Source of the DNA: Xylocopa sonorina
Taxonomy: Eukaryota > Arthropoda > Insecta > Hymenoptera > Apidae
DNA: 64,000 bases
Assembly: GCF_050948175.1 (NCBI RefSeq)
Contig: NC_135204.1
Coordinates: 6,873,473-6,937,472, forward strand
Reading direction: 5' to 3'
The notes under the pieces are model-generated. The model worked only from the letters and a program-made list of their open reading frames with translations, ran no database searches and was not told where the DNA came from. Every line of letters begins with the position of its first letter. The first letter of the stretch is position 1. Made by a program: the position numbers and the translations under genes. Positions 48,757 to 60,445 of the stretch are shown piece after piece.

Positions 48757-51700
48757 TATGCTGTTATCGCAAGTAGACTGTTTATAGCAATTATTCGTTT
48801 TTAAATTCCGCCACGCGATGGGTGGGGGGCAGTTTTCACCGTTCGAAACGAACGCGAACCGTGTACTGATTATAGACTGTTAAAGATTAGCGGGTAGAGG
48901 CGGTTATGCGTGTCTACGCGTTCAACTCTGAGGCACGATCTCGCATCGATCTACCTCGGATAAAAGCAATTAACGTTTCGCCGCATTCGTTTCTTCACGC
49001 GCGACCGAGCCAAACCGAATTACACGAGGGTGGCGGCAGGGTGCGCGATCGTGTGCGTGCGGTCCATTCCGTTTGGTCAATCGCGTACGCGGATATTTTA
49101 CACGGCGAGCCCCGCATAAATATCCACCGTCGCGTACGCGCGCGCTAGCAGCGTATCAGGAAGAAAACTCGACGATAACCGGTCCGCCGTGTAATTGCGG
49201 TGTCCATTAATTATCGCGGCGGCGCGCAACTTGTCCGCGCGCGTGCACCTTCATTAGTGGCGACGACAAACGTTGCGGAACGCTTTATGGTGTCGTTTAT
49301 GACCGAACGAACAGCGTCATCTGGTGTCGATTATTTATTCCCAGGCCTGTGCGATCCGAAGATAAAATGGAAGGTGAAGAGAGGAACGTGAAAGGGAATT
49401 GATTCTGTCTTCTACAAGAATCGCGCGTTCGAAAGGTCGCGACGCTGGAGGAAGCGACGCCCTCTAGTTTGAGGCCTGGAGAACGCGTAATGGCGGACGC
49501 AGCGCGTTGCTTCTTAGCGTTGCACGAGTAATTTGTTCGCGACGATACCAGAGATCGTTCGAAAGGAGTTGTTTCTATTTATCAGCATTTTATGGCGCAG
49601 GCTTTCGTTCGAATTCCAGCAAATATCGCGCTGATGGCGAGCAATACTTGTTACTGTTCCTTAGTGCGTGGTTGATAATTACAGACCACCTGGAACGGTG
49701 GGCAATTTTTTTGTCGGCCTCGTTTCAGAGTTACGCGAGCCTGGATGAGAGACATGTTACGTGCACTGTCTACCGGTTGTCCAATTCGTTTTTTCTCTCT
49801 TTTTTTTTTATCAGACGCTGTTTGAAACGGTGTAATTAGACCGCCAGTGTCGTTATCTAAATGCTAATTTTAATTAGCCGCCCGATACGCGGCTAATAAT
49901 ACGGGGTGGAGAGCGAGGGAAATCTCGGAGAAATGCGGACCCGAATTTTTCACACTTTTCACGCGTTACTCTGAACACGGGTAGGGTGAAGGGTTTTGAT
50001 AAAGCGTCAGATTAATCTGCTGGGTTTCGTAACGGCCGGCTAACGATGCAATCTGTTTAATTCAAGATTGTCCACGGCTAAGTAGGCTAAATGAGGTCGA
50101 GCTAAACAGTCTTTGATGGCCATAATTCCTACCGGCCACACTTGGCCAAACTTGACTCATTAGACGTAGCCGAGTCTTGTTCAAAGCTTTGGATACATTG
50201 TCCAACTGTTCCGCCTAGATAATCACCGCGTGACTAACGGTGTTAACCGCTAAGTAGCCATTCGCGAGCCATTCGCTGTCCACGAGATTAATCAGAAGTA
50301 ATTAACTTAGTGAAATCTTTAAATATGGACTATTACGAGCAGTTCTCGTTTCCTGTCTTTGACTATATACACATCTTCAACTCTAATATCGCATCCAGAA
50401 ACTAATAAGGAAAATTTATAGGCAAATTGTCTTCTATAAATTAATAAAAGGAAGAATTTATAAAAATATGATGCATAAGAGACGTCACTCGTGATAAATT
50501 CGCGAAGGATCCTCTGGATGATGAAAAATTCGATCCTCAGGGTTGAAGGATCGAGTTAACGCGAGGGAAACGCAGCAGAAAGAGTCGCGACAGCTTAAAA
50601 ACTTTTTGCCCGCTGCTAACCATAAACTTCCTCTGCCCTCGACCGATTCCGGTCTGCAATTCTTCAATGTCAACGCACGTACACGCGATAGAGAGAGGGG
50701 GTGGGAAATTGGGCGAACTCACCCTGCATTAGAGACACGTTCGATAGGAGACTCGAGTCTACCATCGACTCGCGTGCGTTCGATTCAATAATTGATAACG
50801 TTAGAAAAAAAAATGTATGCTATCGATGCATCTCACTTGTTTTTAAGTGTCCATAAAATAAATGTCTCTCAGTTTTGAGAACGAAGGAGATATTTTCACT
50901 GGTTCGATAGAGTTATCGAAATTCTCTGTTTTCAACGCTCGACGTTTTCGAATAGAAAAAAATATTGCCGCGATACGTAACGACTGTATTTACTCTCTTC
51001 TTCTCGTTTTATTACGCGATACGGAAGGGCGGGCATTAATTTTAAGCACAGACCTGAGATATAGCGTGACACACATTGCATGAACGCGATGTATAAATTA
51101 TTATACGTTGTTATGATAAATGGATGGGAATGGTATAAATTTTTGTGCGGACCGTGCTCCCCGATAGTATCTGAATTTCGAATCGTTACGTTGAACACGC
51201 TTGCCGCATTTATAACGGCTGAAACTATTTTTAATGCCCAATTACGTATTCCATCTATGGTTATCCTGTATACCATTGAATTCATTAACACATTTGCAAT
51301 TGGAACGGAATTTTTTCGAACGAGTATTAAATAAAATATATCATCGATCTGTTCTCTACCACCCCTTGCACGACTGTTTGATTAAAAGATTGGGAACAAC
51401 GATACTTCTCTATTTAGAATAAGACTATTAATAATTAATTTCTCTGGAAATCTTCTAAATGTCGTTTGTGCAATAGTTTTATACTTAACGCCATCCAACC
51501 GTCCGCTAAAACCCGATTACCAAAGCGCAAGCGAGTCCAAGGAGCCTGCAGTCTACTGTCAGCCACTTCGTCGTCAGTTTCCCTCGATTAATTCAACGAT
51601 CCTGGCTGGCTGCCTCGAAGATCCCGATGCCATCGAAGCAATTAAGACCCCTCACCTCAGGAACAGTTCTCGTAAAACGCAGATTCGTCCGCGGGACTTT

Positions 51701-51972
51701 TCTGACCCATTTCATTCGCGGATGCCTGCCAGAAAGCGTTCACGCGGACCAAACTCTCCACTTCTTCCCTCTCTCGTCACGATTTTATCCCATTCGTATC
51801 TAATCTGTCGACAATCGTTTCTTAAGGATACACTCTGCTGAATCAGTGAAAAATGTACAATTAATTAAGGATAGAATTGTTTGGTGCAAGTACGAGAATA
51901 GCCAAACGTTCTCCAATTCGAACGCGAACGAAGCCATAGAACGATCGCAGCGATGAGTAAACGCAAGACGTA
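48757..51972. other. Gene-free stretch
   Basis: No gene is recognisable. The AT-rich segment 50800-51480 has opposing frames of 84-119 codons with no domain. The remainder is mixed and single-copy by eye. Confidence 0.5.
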
Positions 51973-52310
51973 CGAGAGAGGACGAAAACTCGCGTAGCTG
52001 GTCCCCATCGGGGTCCACCTCCCAGGGGAGTCGATTATCGAGCTGTATCTCGATGTACGCGGGACAATAACCGACGCACTGGCCTCTCGAACGGTTGACC
52101 TGTATCGAGAGTCGATCTAGCGCGCGGGGAACCAGAAAGAGCCTCAGGGTGGTGACGTTTCCGGTGAACGATAACGTCGTCGCGACTCTCTGTGGGCCTA
52201 TTGTACCCATATTCCGATTCGATCGGATAGCGGTGACGATTTTCTGATGAGTTTCAAGGGTGGCCTCCATTGATATTCCCCGTGCACGGCCTTGGAGCCG
52301 CGATACCAGT
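51973..52310 (-). other. Weak candidate coding exon, unknown product
   Basis: The minus frame is open from upstream of 52310 down to 51800. The ATG at 52268-52270 gives 156 codons, and the frame stays open upstream of it. Between about 52260 and 51975 the codons look less arginine-biased than other frames in the window, with many G/C third positions, and the translation is mixed hydrophobic/polar with a CVGYC motif. A possible donor GTACGT lies at 51967-51972 on the minus strand, but no pyrimidine-rich acceptor is clear upstream. No family was recognised. Chance is a real alternative, since longer non-genic frames exist here. Confidence 0.15.
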
Positions 52311-54378
52311 CTTATTGGGGTGGGATCTTTTAGGGATGGAAAATTGAGATGTATGGCGGAGGGTATGATCCGGAGATAGAGTTTTACCGCTGTGTTGAAT
52401 ACTTTGATGTTTCGAGATTGAGATACACGTCGAGAGAACCCATCGAGGTCTTTAATTTATGGCTACCCACCAGGCACAATGGCTGGAACGCACAAAGACT
52501 GCAATACGAGTCCCGAATGTTCAATTACACTCCGTCTTCGATACAATTCCAACCATAAAACCACAAAATGGTGTAAAGGCGATTAAAATAAAAATCAATT
52601 TACCAAGTTTACATACACATACATCTTCAGATTAATAATCACAGTTCAAGGCCTCCAAACAGAACCAACAACCCCAACCCTCGAGGAACCCCATTTCCAC
52701 AGTCACCAGACCAGCGCCAGTCAGCGCAGTTGATGAATTCCGGCTAATCCTTCGATGGACCAGCAGATACACTTTCCCGTCGCATTAACCGGCACGGCAG
52801 ACTAGTCACGCCGGCATAATCACGCGAAGGAGCAACAATGAGCATTAAATCATTAACCTCGCCGGACACGGGGTCCGCGACAATGGAGATTGCACCGCGC
52901 AGGGCATCCCCGTCGTCCCTGGCTATTATTCAACCGCGTGCCTCTGGCCTTGTTTACCCGGATGTTTGTTCCTGCCTCGTTTCGAAGGGTCGCCACACCG
53001 CTTCCCTTCGACTTTCGCGACGCTGCAGAGAACGCGCGCTCGTTAAATCGACCGGGACGCCCACTCGAGGGCGGCCCACGCGTTTCCATCGTTCCTTCGA
53101 CAGGATCGCGAAGAAGGCTGACTCCACGGTAGACGCAATTACCGCGCGACGGCTGACGACGACGCACGCCGGACGCGGAATCGAATCCATTGTGATCCGC
53201 GACACCGCCGCGCCATTTGCATCCTCGAGGCGGCCGGAAACCGCGCAGGTATGCGCGAGGGCGGCGCCAACGGGACCGCCGTTTTTTTCTTAAACAGGTG
53301 TGCGTAAGGCGACGAGAGGTTGGTTCGATGCGAGTGGTCTGCGAGTGGGCTCCTGGAATTGCTCGCGCGGGGGTTGACTCGCGATGGATTCTTGCGTCGC
53401 CACGATGAGTTCGTGGGACGCGCGGTGAATTTTCATCGGTGGAGCGTACGGTTCTTTGTGCTTGGAAGTATGTCAGATCGTTTACGTCGCGTTATCGATG
53501 GAAATTATTTGTTTAACGAAGAGTAACGAAGATTGTTTCCTGGTTACTGGCGGGTAATCTTGGTACCATTCGTGAGTTTCTGTGTAGCACGTGTTAGCGC
53601 GCGAAGTAAGTCACGTTTCGAAGTGTCCCAACGAGGTTTCCCCTCGAGTTTGCACGAATTTCGAGTTGCGCGGCGAACCAGAATTGCGAGCCGATAATTT
53701 GGCGAGCGCGCTAAGCGGACCGCGGCGAACGGAAGTACGAGTTCCGGGTAAATAGGGGCGAGCTCGCTTGGGAGATGGCGCGGGACAGTTTTAAAATACC
53801 GAAGACGCAACTTCGTATGAATTTCAGAGGAGTTTCGCGCGGGTAGCTATTCGCAGAAGTATCACGGAAGTCTCGAGGTATCGATACGAGTCGCCTTCGA
53901 AATCGCGGAAATACGAATAGCTCGCAAACTGATTCTAAAAATTCAATTTCACCGTACAAATCTCTAACCATCGACCCCATTAAATTTCCATTACCATCGT
54001 TATTATTCGCGTATAAAATTCGCCGCGAATTAAGAATGAAACTCGCTCGAACAAGTATTCGCATTAAAAACCGCTACGAGCTGTCATGTAGAACCGTGCG
54101 CGGGCCAAAGAAGATCAAAAGCCCATTAATCTTGGCCGCATCGACCGCCTGAAATGGAAAACCAATAACCACTAATTACGCCGCGTCCGACACCCCCAAT
54201 CGAATTCCGTCGCTTCGTGAACCTCTCCCGTCATCTGAATCTCGCCATGACTCTGCGAGGCTACGAGCCAGCGTCCCGTTGCCTCGAACGGCGAGAGAGT
54301 GTGTCGAAAAATGTAGTTGTCAGTCGTACGATACATTTCCCCTGGCCAGAGTATAATCCGAGGAGAGGCGCGACGAGC
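52311..54378. other. Gene-free stretch
   Basis: CpG-rich 52840-53300 carries overlapping frames on both strands (to 151 codons) with no domain. No repeats were seen. A purine-rich tract begins at the right edge. Confidence 0.5.
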
Positions 54379-54536
54379 AAAAAAAAAAAAAAAAAAAAAA
54401 AAAAAGAAACGGAAGAGGAGGAAGCGGGACGAGGGTTGAGGGAGAGCCTTGGCGTTGGTCCATCCTCGATGGAGAAGTCGAGATGGAGGGGAAAGGAGAA
54501 GAGAGGACGAGGGGGTGGACGGGTGGTGGGTGCGGT
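54379..54536 (+). repeat. A27 homopolymer and polypurine-rich tract
   Basis: An uninterrupted run of 27 A (54379-54405) is followed by strongly purine-rich sequence (GGAAGAGGAGGAAG, GGGGAAAGGAGAAGAGAGG and GGTGGACGGGTGG motifs) to about 54536. There is no gene-like sequence upstream of the A run and no target-site duplication, so it is not called a retrotransposed copy. Confidence 0.8.
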
Positions 54537-54789
54537 CGATCATCGAAGATACTGGAAATATTTTGACGGCGGGAAGAAGCTTGCCAGCTAAATAAAATTC
54601 CCCGGATAATTGTCTCTCCGCTCGCCCCGCCGTCGTTTCGAGAGGAGGCCATTAATTCATCGGTGCGGCCGTGGTGTCTCAACATCCTGGGTCCCACTCC
54701 ACGTGTCTCTTCTTTCGAGGCCCCCTTTCACTGTACAACTTTTTTTGCTCCCCTTCTCTCCTGGTTCTTCGTCAGGTCTCTCGTTCTTT

Positions 54790-55460
54790 CTTTGTATCGA
54801 CCATTGAAGATCGTTTTTATTATTATTTCTGACAGTTTTTGCTGGGTATTCTTGTTTCTTCGCTGGTCGATTATTTGGAATCGTTTTTCTCCGTATTTCT
54901 TTCACCTTCTGTCTTGACCGCAGTTTTATCCCACATTCTCTCTATCGAATTTCTTTTGAATTTATCTCTCTTCTTTTTCCATCGACTATTGGAGAACGCA
55001 TTTCTCCTTTCTGAAATAATTCTTTTCTTTATTATCTATCTTCCCCTCCTATTGACCATCTCTGGAACCCCATTACCCGTGCAATTTTTTAAAAATTATC
55101 CCGCCTCTATTTCTCGCCATTTTTCTGTCTTTATCGAGCATTCGACACCTCGTTTCTTCAGCTTCCTTTAATTATTCCACCTCTCGATCTCTCTGTCTTT
55201 TCTCTCTCCCCCTGTGCGCCTCTCTGTCCACTGAGAGAACCCATTCCTCGCACGATTTTTAAAAAACCACCCCGTTTTCATTTTTAGCTATTTCTCCGTC
55301 TTCGCCGAGTATTCGACAGCCACTCTCTCTGAATTCTTCTTTTAATTATACCTCTCCTCGTTCTTCTGCCTCGAATCGACCACCACGGGACACCCCCCTG
55401 GCTCACCCTTTTTTATTACTCCCCTTTCTGTCCCTCTTCCCGTCGACCATTTGTCGCGGG
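54790..55460 (+). repeat. Pyrimidine-rich degenerate array
   Basis: The segment is strongly C/T-rich on the plus strand. A theme like TCGACCATT...GGAACCCCATT recurs near 54799, 54980, 55055, 55227, 55375 and 55443. The clearest pair is 55055-55205 and 55224-55380 at an offset of about 169 bp: it shares GCA-ATTTTTTAAAAA, CCGCCTC/CCCCGTT, TTTCTC-GCCATTT, GAG-ATTCGACA and CTTTTAATTATWCC. The 110-codon leucine/phenylalanine-rich frame at 54839-55171 is a by-product of the composition. Confidence 0.65.
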
Positions 55461-55549
55461 CTCCTCTCTTTGCCAGCCTCTAACACGCTCGCCTTCCTCA
55501 AGAACCGCGCGACGAGGGTCCCGACTTACGAGCGACCGCAGGGCCAAGG

Positions 55550-55589
55550 TATTTATACAGCCGCCCACGCGGCCCCGCTTCATTCAGTT
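55550..55589 (+). promoter_or_regulatory. Candidate TATA + initiator core promoter
   Basis: TATTTATA at 55550-55557 is followed by TCAGTT at 55584-55589, which matches the arthropod initiator consensus (TCAKTY) with the A at 55586. The spacing from the first T of the box to that A is 36 bp, slightly longer than the usual 30-33. The surrounding sequence is CpG-rich. A good splice donor GTGAGT occurs at 55851, so 55586-55850 could be a 5' exon. No downstream coding exon was recognised. Confidence 0.3.
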
Positions 55590-58500
55590 CTTCATTCGAG
55601 AGCGGCGATCGAGCGGACGATTTTTGCGGCATCTCGCCATCGACGAATCGCGTCGCCTGGTGGATTCTTTCGGGACCGCGGCGGGTGGCGGCTCGCTTCC
55701 ATACCTTTTCTTTTATTGCTTCCGGTTGCTCGTCTCGCTCGCGTTTATTTCGAGTGTCGAGCGGCGCGGGCGATTTCGCGGAGCGCTGTCGTCTCGAAGG
55801 GTTTTACAAGTGGAGGAACCGATATTTTGACGCTGCAAAAAGTGGCGATCGTGAGTTCGTTAATTCCGTTGAAGTCTTCAGATTAATTAGAGGCGAGTTT
55901 TAATATCGTAGATCGCGTACGCTGTTCGTGGTTTCAGAAGATGTTCCACGCACCTGGAACGATTGTAAATATCGTAATGGACCCTCAAAATGCGCGCGCG
56001 GCAGAATTAAACGATATCGTCTCGCTTATGCCAAATCCATGAATATGCAGATTCGCTTTTTAAGGGAGGAAAGTGGAGGACGTCTTTTTTCCCCGGCTAG
56101 CTTCACGCTGGAACGGTCCGAAACGATGTTTTACAGTGAAATTTAACTCTGCAGTGCAAATATTGACGGTCAACATATTTCTGACGATCGCAATTATCAG
56201 ATTACATTTTATATTCACTCTGAACAGTTTATTAAGCTCCTCTATGTATCCGTGGATCCAGTCTGCGTACGTGTACACTCGTATTATATCATTTTCGCGT
56301 TTGCAAATGTTACAGACGTTTCTCTTCCCCTAACTCCTCGATATTAATTCCCAAATGAAAAACTGAGAAGCTCGAAGCCAGACTAGACAGCGACAAACCC
56401 CGAATAAATCTTCCATCAAACAATATCCCACGAAACCCGCCAATTTCATTTCCAAAGCGATCTTTCCATCGTTCACGATTTACCCGTGAAACGAGCGCGA
56501 CGAGCGTAAGGCAGCGTGGAAAGTAATAAGAGGAGAGGAAGGAAAATAAATTTTCCACGGCTGTAACGCACCGCCAACAACGTGATATCCACGTGCGCGA
56601 TCAGAGCACGGAGGGGTGGTGGGACAGGCGGCGTTCGACTTTTATTAGACGCGAGACGATCCACTGGCCAGGTAATCGGGCTGAATTGTCGTCCGTGGAG
56701 AATACCCGATGGGTTTTGTCTACCCAGCTCGACCGTAAAACCACTGTCGTCGGCGTAATTAAAAATCTAGCCGGGCAAACAGCCCGTTCCGCCTGGATCG
56801 ACTGCATCGAATCGACTGGGCTCGATCGACGACGACGACAAACAATGCTACCCCCTCCCGCCCGTCCATTTCCATCGAGCCCACCCTGCTCATCTCGCTC
56901 TGCCCGTCGACCGATCGCAATTAAGCTGGAATATTGCCGCGATACCAGCGGAGAGGAATTAGTCGAATATCCAGGATACGATTTGCTGAAAACTGGGACG
57001 AACGTATCGTTTCGTTCTTGCTACCACCATCCCCCGCCCTCAGCGTTACCTCGTCCTCCTCCCTTTCGTCGGCTGTACAGGATTACGCGCGGGGTATCGC
57101 TGTTTGACGTCGCCTGTTCCACGTTTTGACGTAAATAGAGCGCGTATATTGCAGCTTTGCAGGTTTAATTCCGTGGTCCCGTCGCCGCGTCTCTTCAAGT
57201 TCAAAGAGATCCCCGCGCGGTGCTCTCGTTGCTATTCGCGATGGAATTCTTTTTACGATTTTTACCGAGCTACGCGTCGCGTTATCGTTCCCTGGTCCCA
57301 GCGAACTTAATCGACGGATGGAATCAATGCTCGTTACATCGAAACGAAATACAAAACTGGAAATTGTGCAAGGGTGGATACAGAATATCGCGACGATTCT
57401 CGTGCGAGTGCACCACCCTCCGCGTGTCGCTGTAAAAACCGATTTCTATTGCGCCGTCGAGCAGACGCCCCAGCGCTACAGCCACCCCCATGCTCTCGCG
57501 TAGCTAACCCCAGTTGTTTACCAACCAGCCTGTTTACCCAATTTCCGAACTCGTATTTCCAAATTTTCAGCGGCCCTGGAGACTGGATAACAGCCGGGGT
57601 ATCTCTGTTCAAACACGATCACTAATTCACAGCGCGAGGAACGTTGCTATTAAATATCCATCGGACCATTCTCTCGCCAAAAACCCAAAACCCAGCCTTC
57701 TCGACGCGTTGGTACCGCGGAGAACGCCACTTTTGCCCCTCGTCGTGGATATCGTGCGGTCGAGTCCGTTGCCAGTGCAACCCCTTTCTCGCCTTATGAA
57801 TCCTTAACGATGCTTTTCCGCGGGCACCAGCGTGACATTGGCGACCTCTGAATCGTGGCTGCGCCGTGGAAAAGGCTCGTGGCGAACGGAGGGAGGACGT
57901 CGAAGGTTCCCACGGCAGACTGCCACGCGCTGGCAACTTTTAATCACGCTAATTAACCACGGGGTTGGTATTTACGCGCGGGACCAACGATCGTTTGTTC
58001 TCCACTCGAGGAAGGGTGCACGAGAGGTGGCTCTGGTTCGAAGCGACTTTGTTTTCGATCTCTTTCGAAGGATCTGGACCGGTCGAAGAGGCTCGTTTCT
58101 TCGCTGCTCGATCGTTGCGCTTGGTTAACGATCCGTTAAACCAGCCTTGTATACGTTTTAACGTCGCGTGAACCCCGCGTCTGATGGGTTATTAACGACT
58201 GCTGAGCTGGTCGCTAAGTTTAGATCCCGCGATCATCCGACGTAACAGCGCCACGGTACTTTTAACGTAAATGTATATCCCAGTTGATTGCCTGCTTTTA
58301 GATTGGTCCACGGGGACTGGTTAACCCTCGTTGCTCGATTAACTCCTTAACGATTTCGTCGCTGTGGGCGATGGCGGACGTTTGCCCTCGAATCGCGTCT
58401 TCGCTACGCGTTTTCACGTCGCGACGACGATTTCTCCCCCTCTCTCGTCTTTGATTGCATGAATTATGGCGACATAAAGCGAAGATCGCGGCACCGTGCA

Positions 58501-59365
58501 ATAAAATACAACTGTACTAAACTAACGATTAAGAAAACTGTAAATGAAAGTTCAGAGGATTGAAAACGATTGAACGAGAGGGTAGACTCGCCAGTATGGC
58601 GCCAGAGGATGATGGCGCGTTCAGAACGAGGGGTAGCGTTTGGAACCAGATTGAAAAGCGGGCGCTCCAGAGAAACAGGTCCAGCGTAATAAAAACGTCG
58701 GATTACGCGAGAGAATGCTCGGAGACAAAGCGTGTAACGAGTCTGGTTGCGTCGTTGCTGCATAAATTTCCTGAGAAACCACCCCTTTTGCTATGAAGAT
58801 CTCTCTCTCTCTCTCTCTCGCCTACCAGGAACCGGAATAACCGTGAATGATACTCTGAAAAGCTCGTTGGAGCCAGGGTAGGGGTGCGAAGACGAATTCC
58901 ATTGAAGGGCCGGCTCTGAATGACAGCATTTATCCGCTTGCAAGCCAGAGAGACGCGCGTGGATGCGGAATAATCGAGCGGATAAACGCGCGGGCAGGTA
59001 TCGCGGTGGAATTTCCCTCCGCGAAAGGGGTTAACGCGATTCAACGGCGGAAAATAGAGCAAAGTAGAACGGGCCCGCGACCGCTTTAAGTGGATTACAA
59101 CAAATTACGCGTATTAAGGCGACCAGCCACCCGGCAAATCCTCATTGATTCCTTTTGCCGCGTCGGACGTTCCGCCGCGAGACTACGCTCCGTGTTTCTC
59201 CGCTCCTCGCGCGCGAGAACAATGGAATAATCGCCAGGTACAAACCTGCGGCGGTTTGGATAATATGCGATAGAAAAGCGGCTCACGCTGTACAGGAAAT
59301 GTAGCATTCATTGACTTTCTGCATCTCTTATTGATACGGGGTTGCTGTTGCTAGCATTGCAAGGC
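55590..59365. other. Gene-free stretch
   Basis: It contains a possible 5' exon to 55850 (see the promoter entry), a 178-codon plus frame (56593-57129) without a recognisable domain, and a CT microsatellite at 58801-58819. Nothing else was seen. Confidence 0.45.
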
Positions 59366-59740
59366 GAAATTAGAAGACGTCTGCAGATAATTTGTCCAAC
59401 CTTCAGATAGACAATTTGCATAGTATACAAGTAGTTAACTAAAAAGCTCTCAATTTTTTTGATTCAATCTTTAAAGCATCTCTCGTCCATTCATAACTTT
59501 TTAATACGAGAACCCTGTCAGTAAATTTAGATTCGACATAAAAATTGACGTATTTAATAATAATTTAATAATCAAAATTAGAAGACATCTGCAGATAATT
59601 TGCAGACAAGAATAACATCTGCAGATTTTACTTATAAGTAGTAAATTAAAAAGCTCTCAATTTTTCTGATTCAATGTTTAAAGCATCTCTCGTCCATTCA
59701 TAACCTTTTCATACGAGAACCTTGTCAGTAAATCTCGATT
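59366..59740 (+). repeat. 208-bp tandem duplication
   Basis: Copy 1 (59366-59573) and copy 2 (59574-59740) share AATTAGAAGACRTCTGCAG, AAAAAGCTCTCAATTTTT, TTAAAGCATCTCTCGTCC and CCTGTCAGTAAAT-like sequence. Copy 2 contains an extra nearby CATCTGCAGAT and is shorter at its 3' end. Stops occur in all frames. Confidence 0.93.
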
Positions 59741-60125
59741 CGAGATAAAAATCGAACATTCCACGAAGCGTTCGTTATCAGCAAGATCTCAGCTCGACTA
59801 ACCAGGAATCGTTCGAACGCCATCGTTACTTACAGGTGGCCCCGGATGAATAATTCGCGATAAGTGTCGGGAACATATATCGAGCGTGAAAATATGCCGA
59901 ACCGCGCGCAGTGTTTATTGGCCGGAACTAACGGACGGTTAATTGCGAGTAACGTGTTACTCGCGGCCGTGCCGTCGATACGGCCGGGTTTTATGCGTAA
60001 CGACCGCGATCGTTTATGGAGAACGGCCACGCGGATGCATGCACGCCGCCCCGTTATCCGCTCGCGCGATTACCCGCGATCGTGTCGCGACAAGGAGGAA
60101 GACGCGAAGATCGCGTGTCCTCGCG
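59741..60125. other. CpG-rich gene-free stretch
   Basis: Three overlapping plus frames (59864-60258) run through this segment into the following duplication. They are arginine-rich and show no domain. Confidence 0.45.
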
Positions 60126-60445
60126 TTCGACTTCTGGATCGTTAAGTCGTCTTCGAGCCTCGACTTCGTCGCGATGCCACCGTTTCTGGCTAATTTCGAT
60201 CTTCACGAGTGACGACTACTCGCGTGGGTTATCCGCGAGCGTAAAAGTTCGTCCATAAAAGATTTTTGTGCTTCGTAAGGGTTGAATTTTGGGGTTCGAC
60301 TTCTGGATCGTTAAGTCGTCTTCGAGCCTCGACTTCGTCACGATGCCACTGTTTCTGGCTAATTTCGATCTTCACGGGTGACGACTACTCGCGTGGGTGA
60401 TCCGCGAACAGATTTTTGTGCTTCGCAAGGGTTGAATTTTGGGGG
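60126..60445 (+). repeat. 169-bp tandem duplication
   Basis: Copy 1 (60126-60294) and copy 2 (60295-60445) begin TTCGACTTCTGGATCG and share GTCGTCTTCGAGCCTCGACT, TTTCTGGCTAATTTCGATC and GGGTTGAATTTTGGGG. Copy 2 lacks about 18 bp (the part around AAAGTTCGTCC). Substitutions are few, so it is fairly recent. Confidence 0.95.

Noticed and set aside
54379..54405. A27 run as the tail of a retrotransposed gene copy
   Set aside because: No gene-like sequence upstream and no flanking target-site duplication seen.
54839..55171. 110-codon leucine/phenylalanine-rich frame as a membrane protein
   Set aside because: Hydrophobicity follows directly from the C/T-rich strand composition and the degenerate array.
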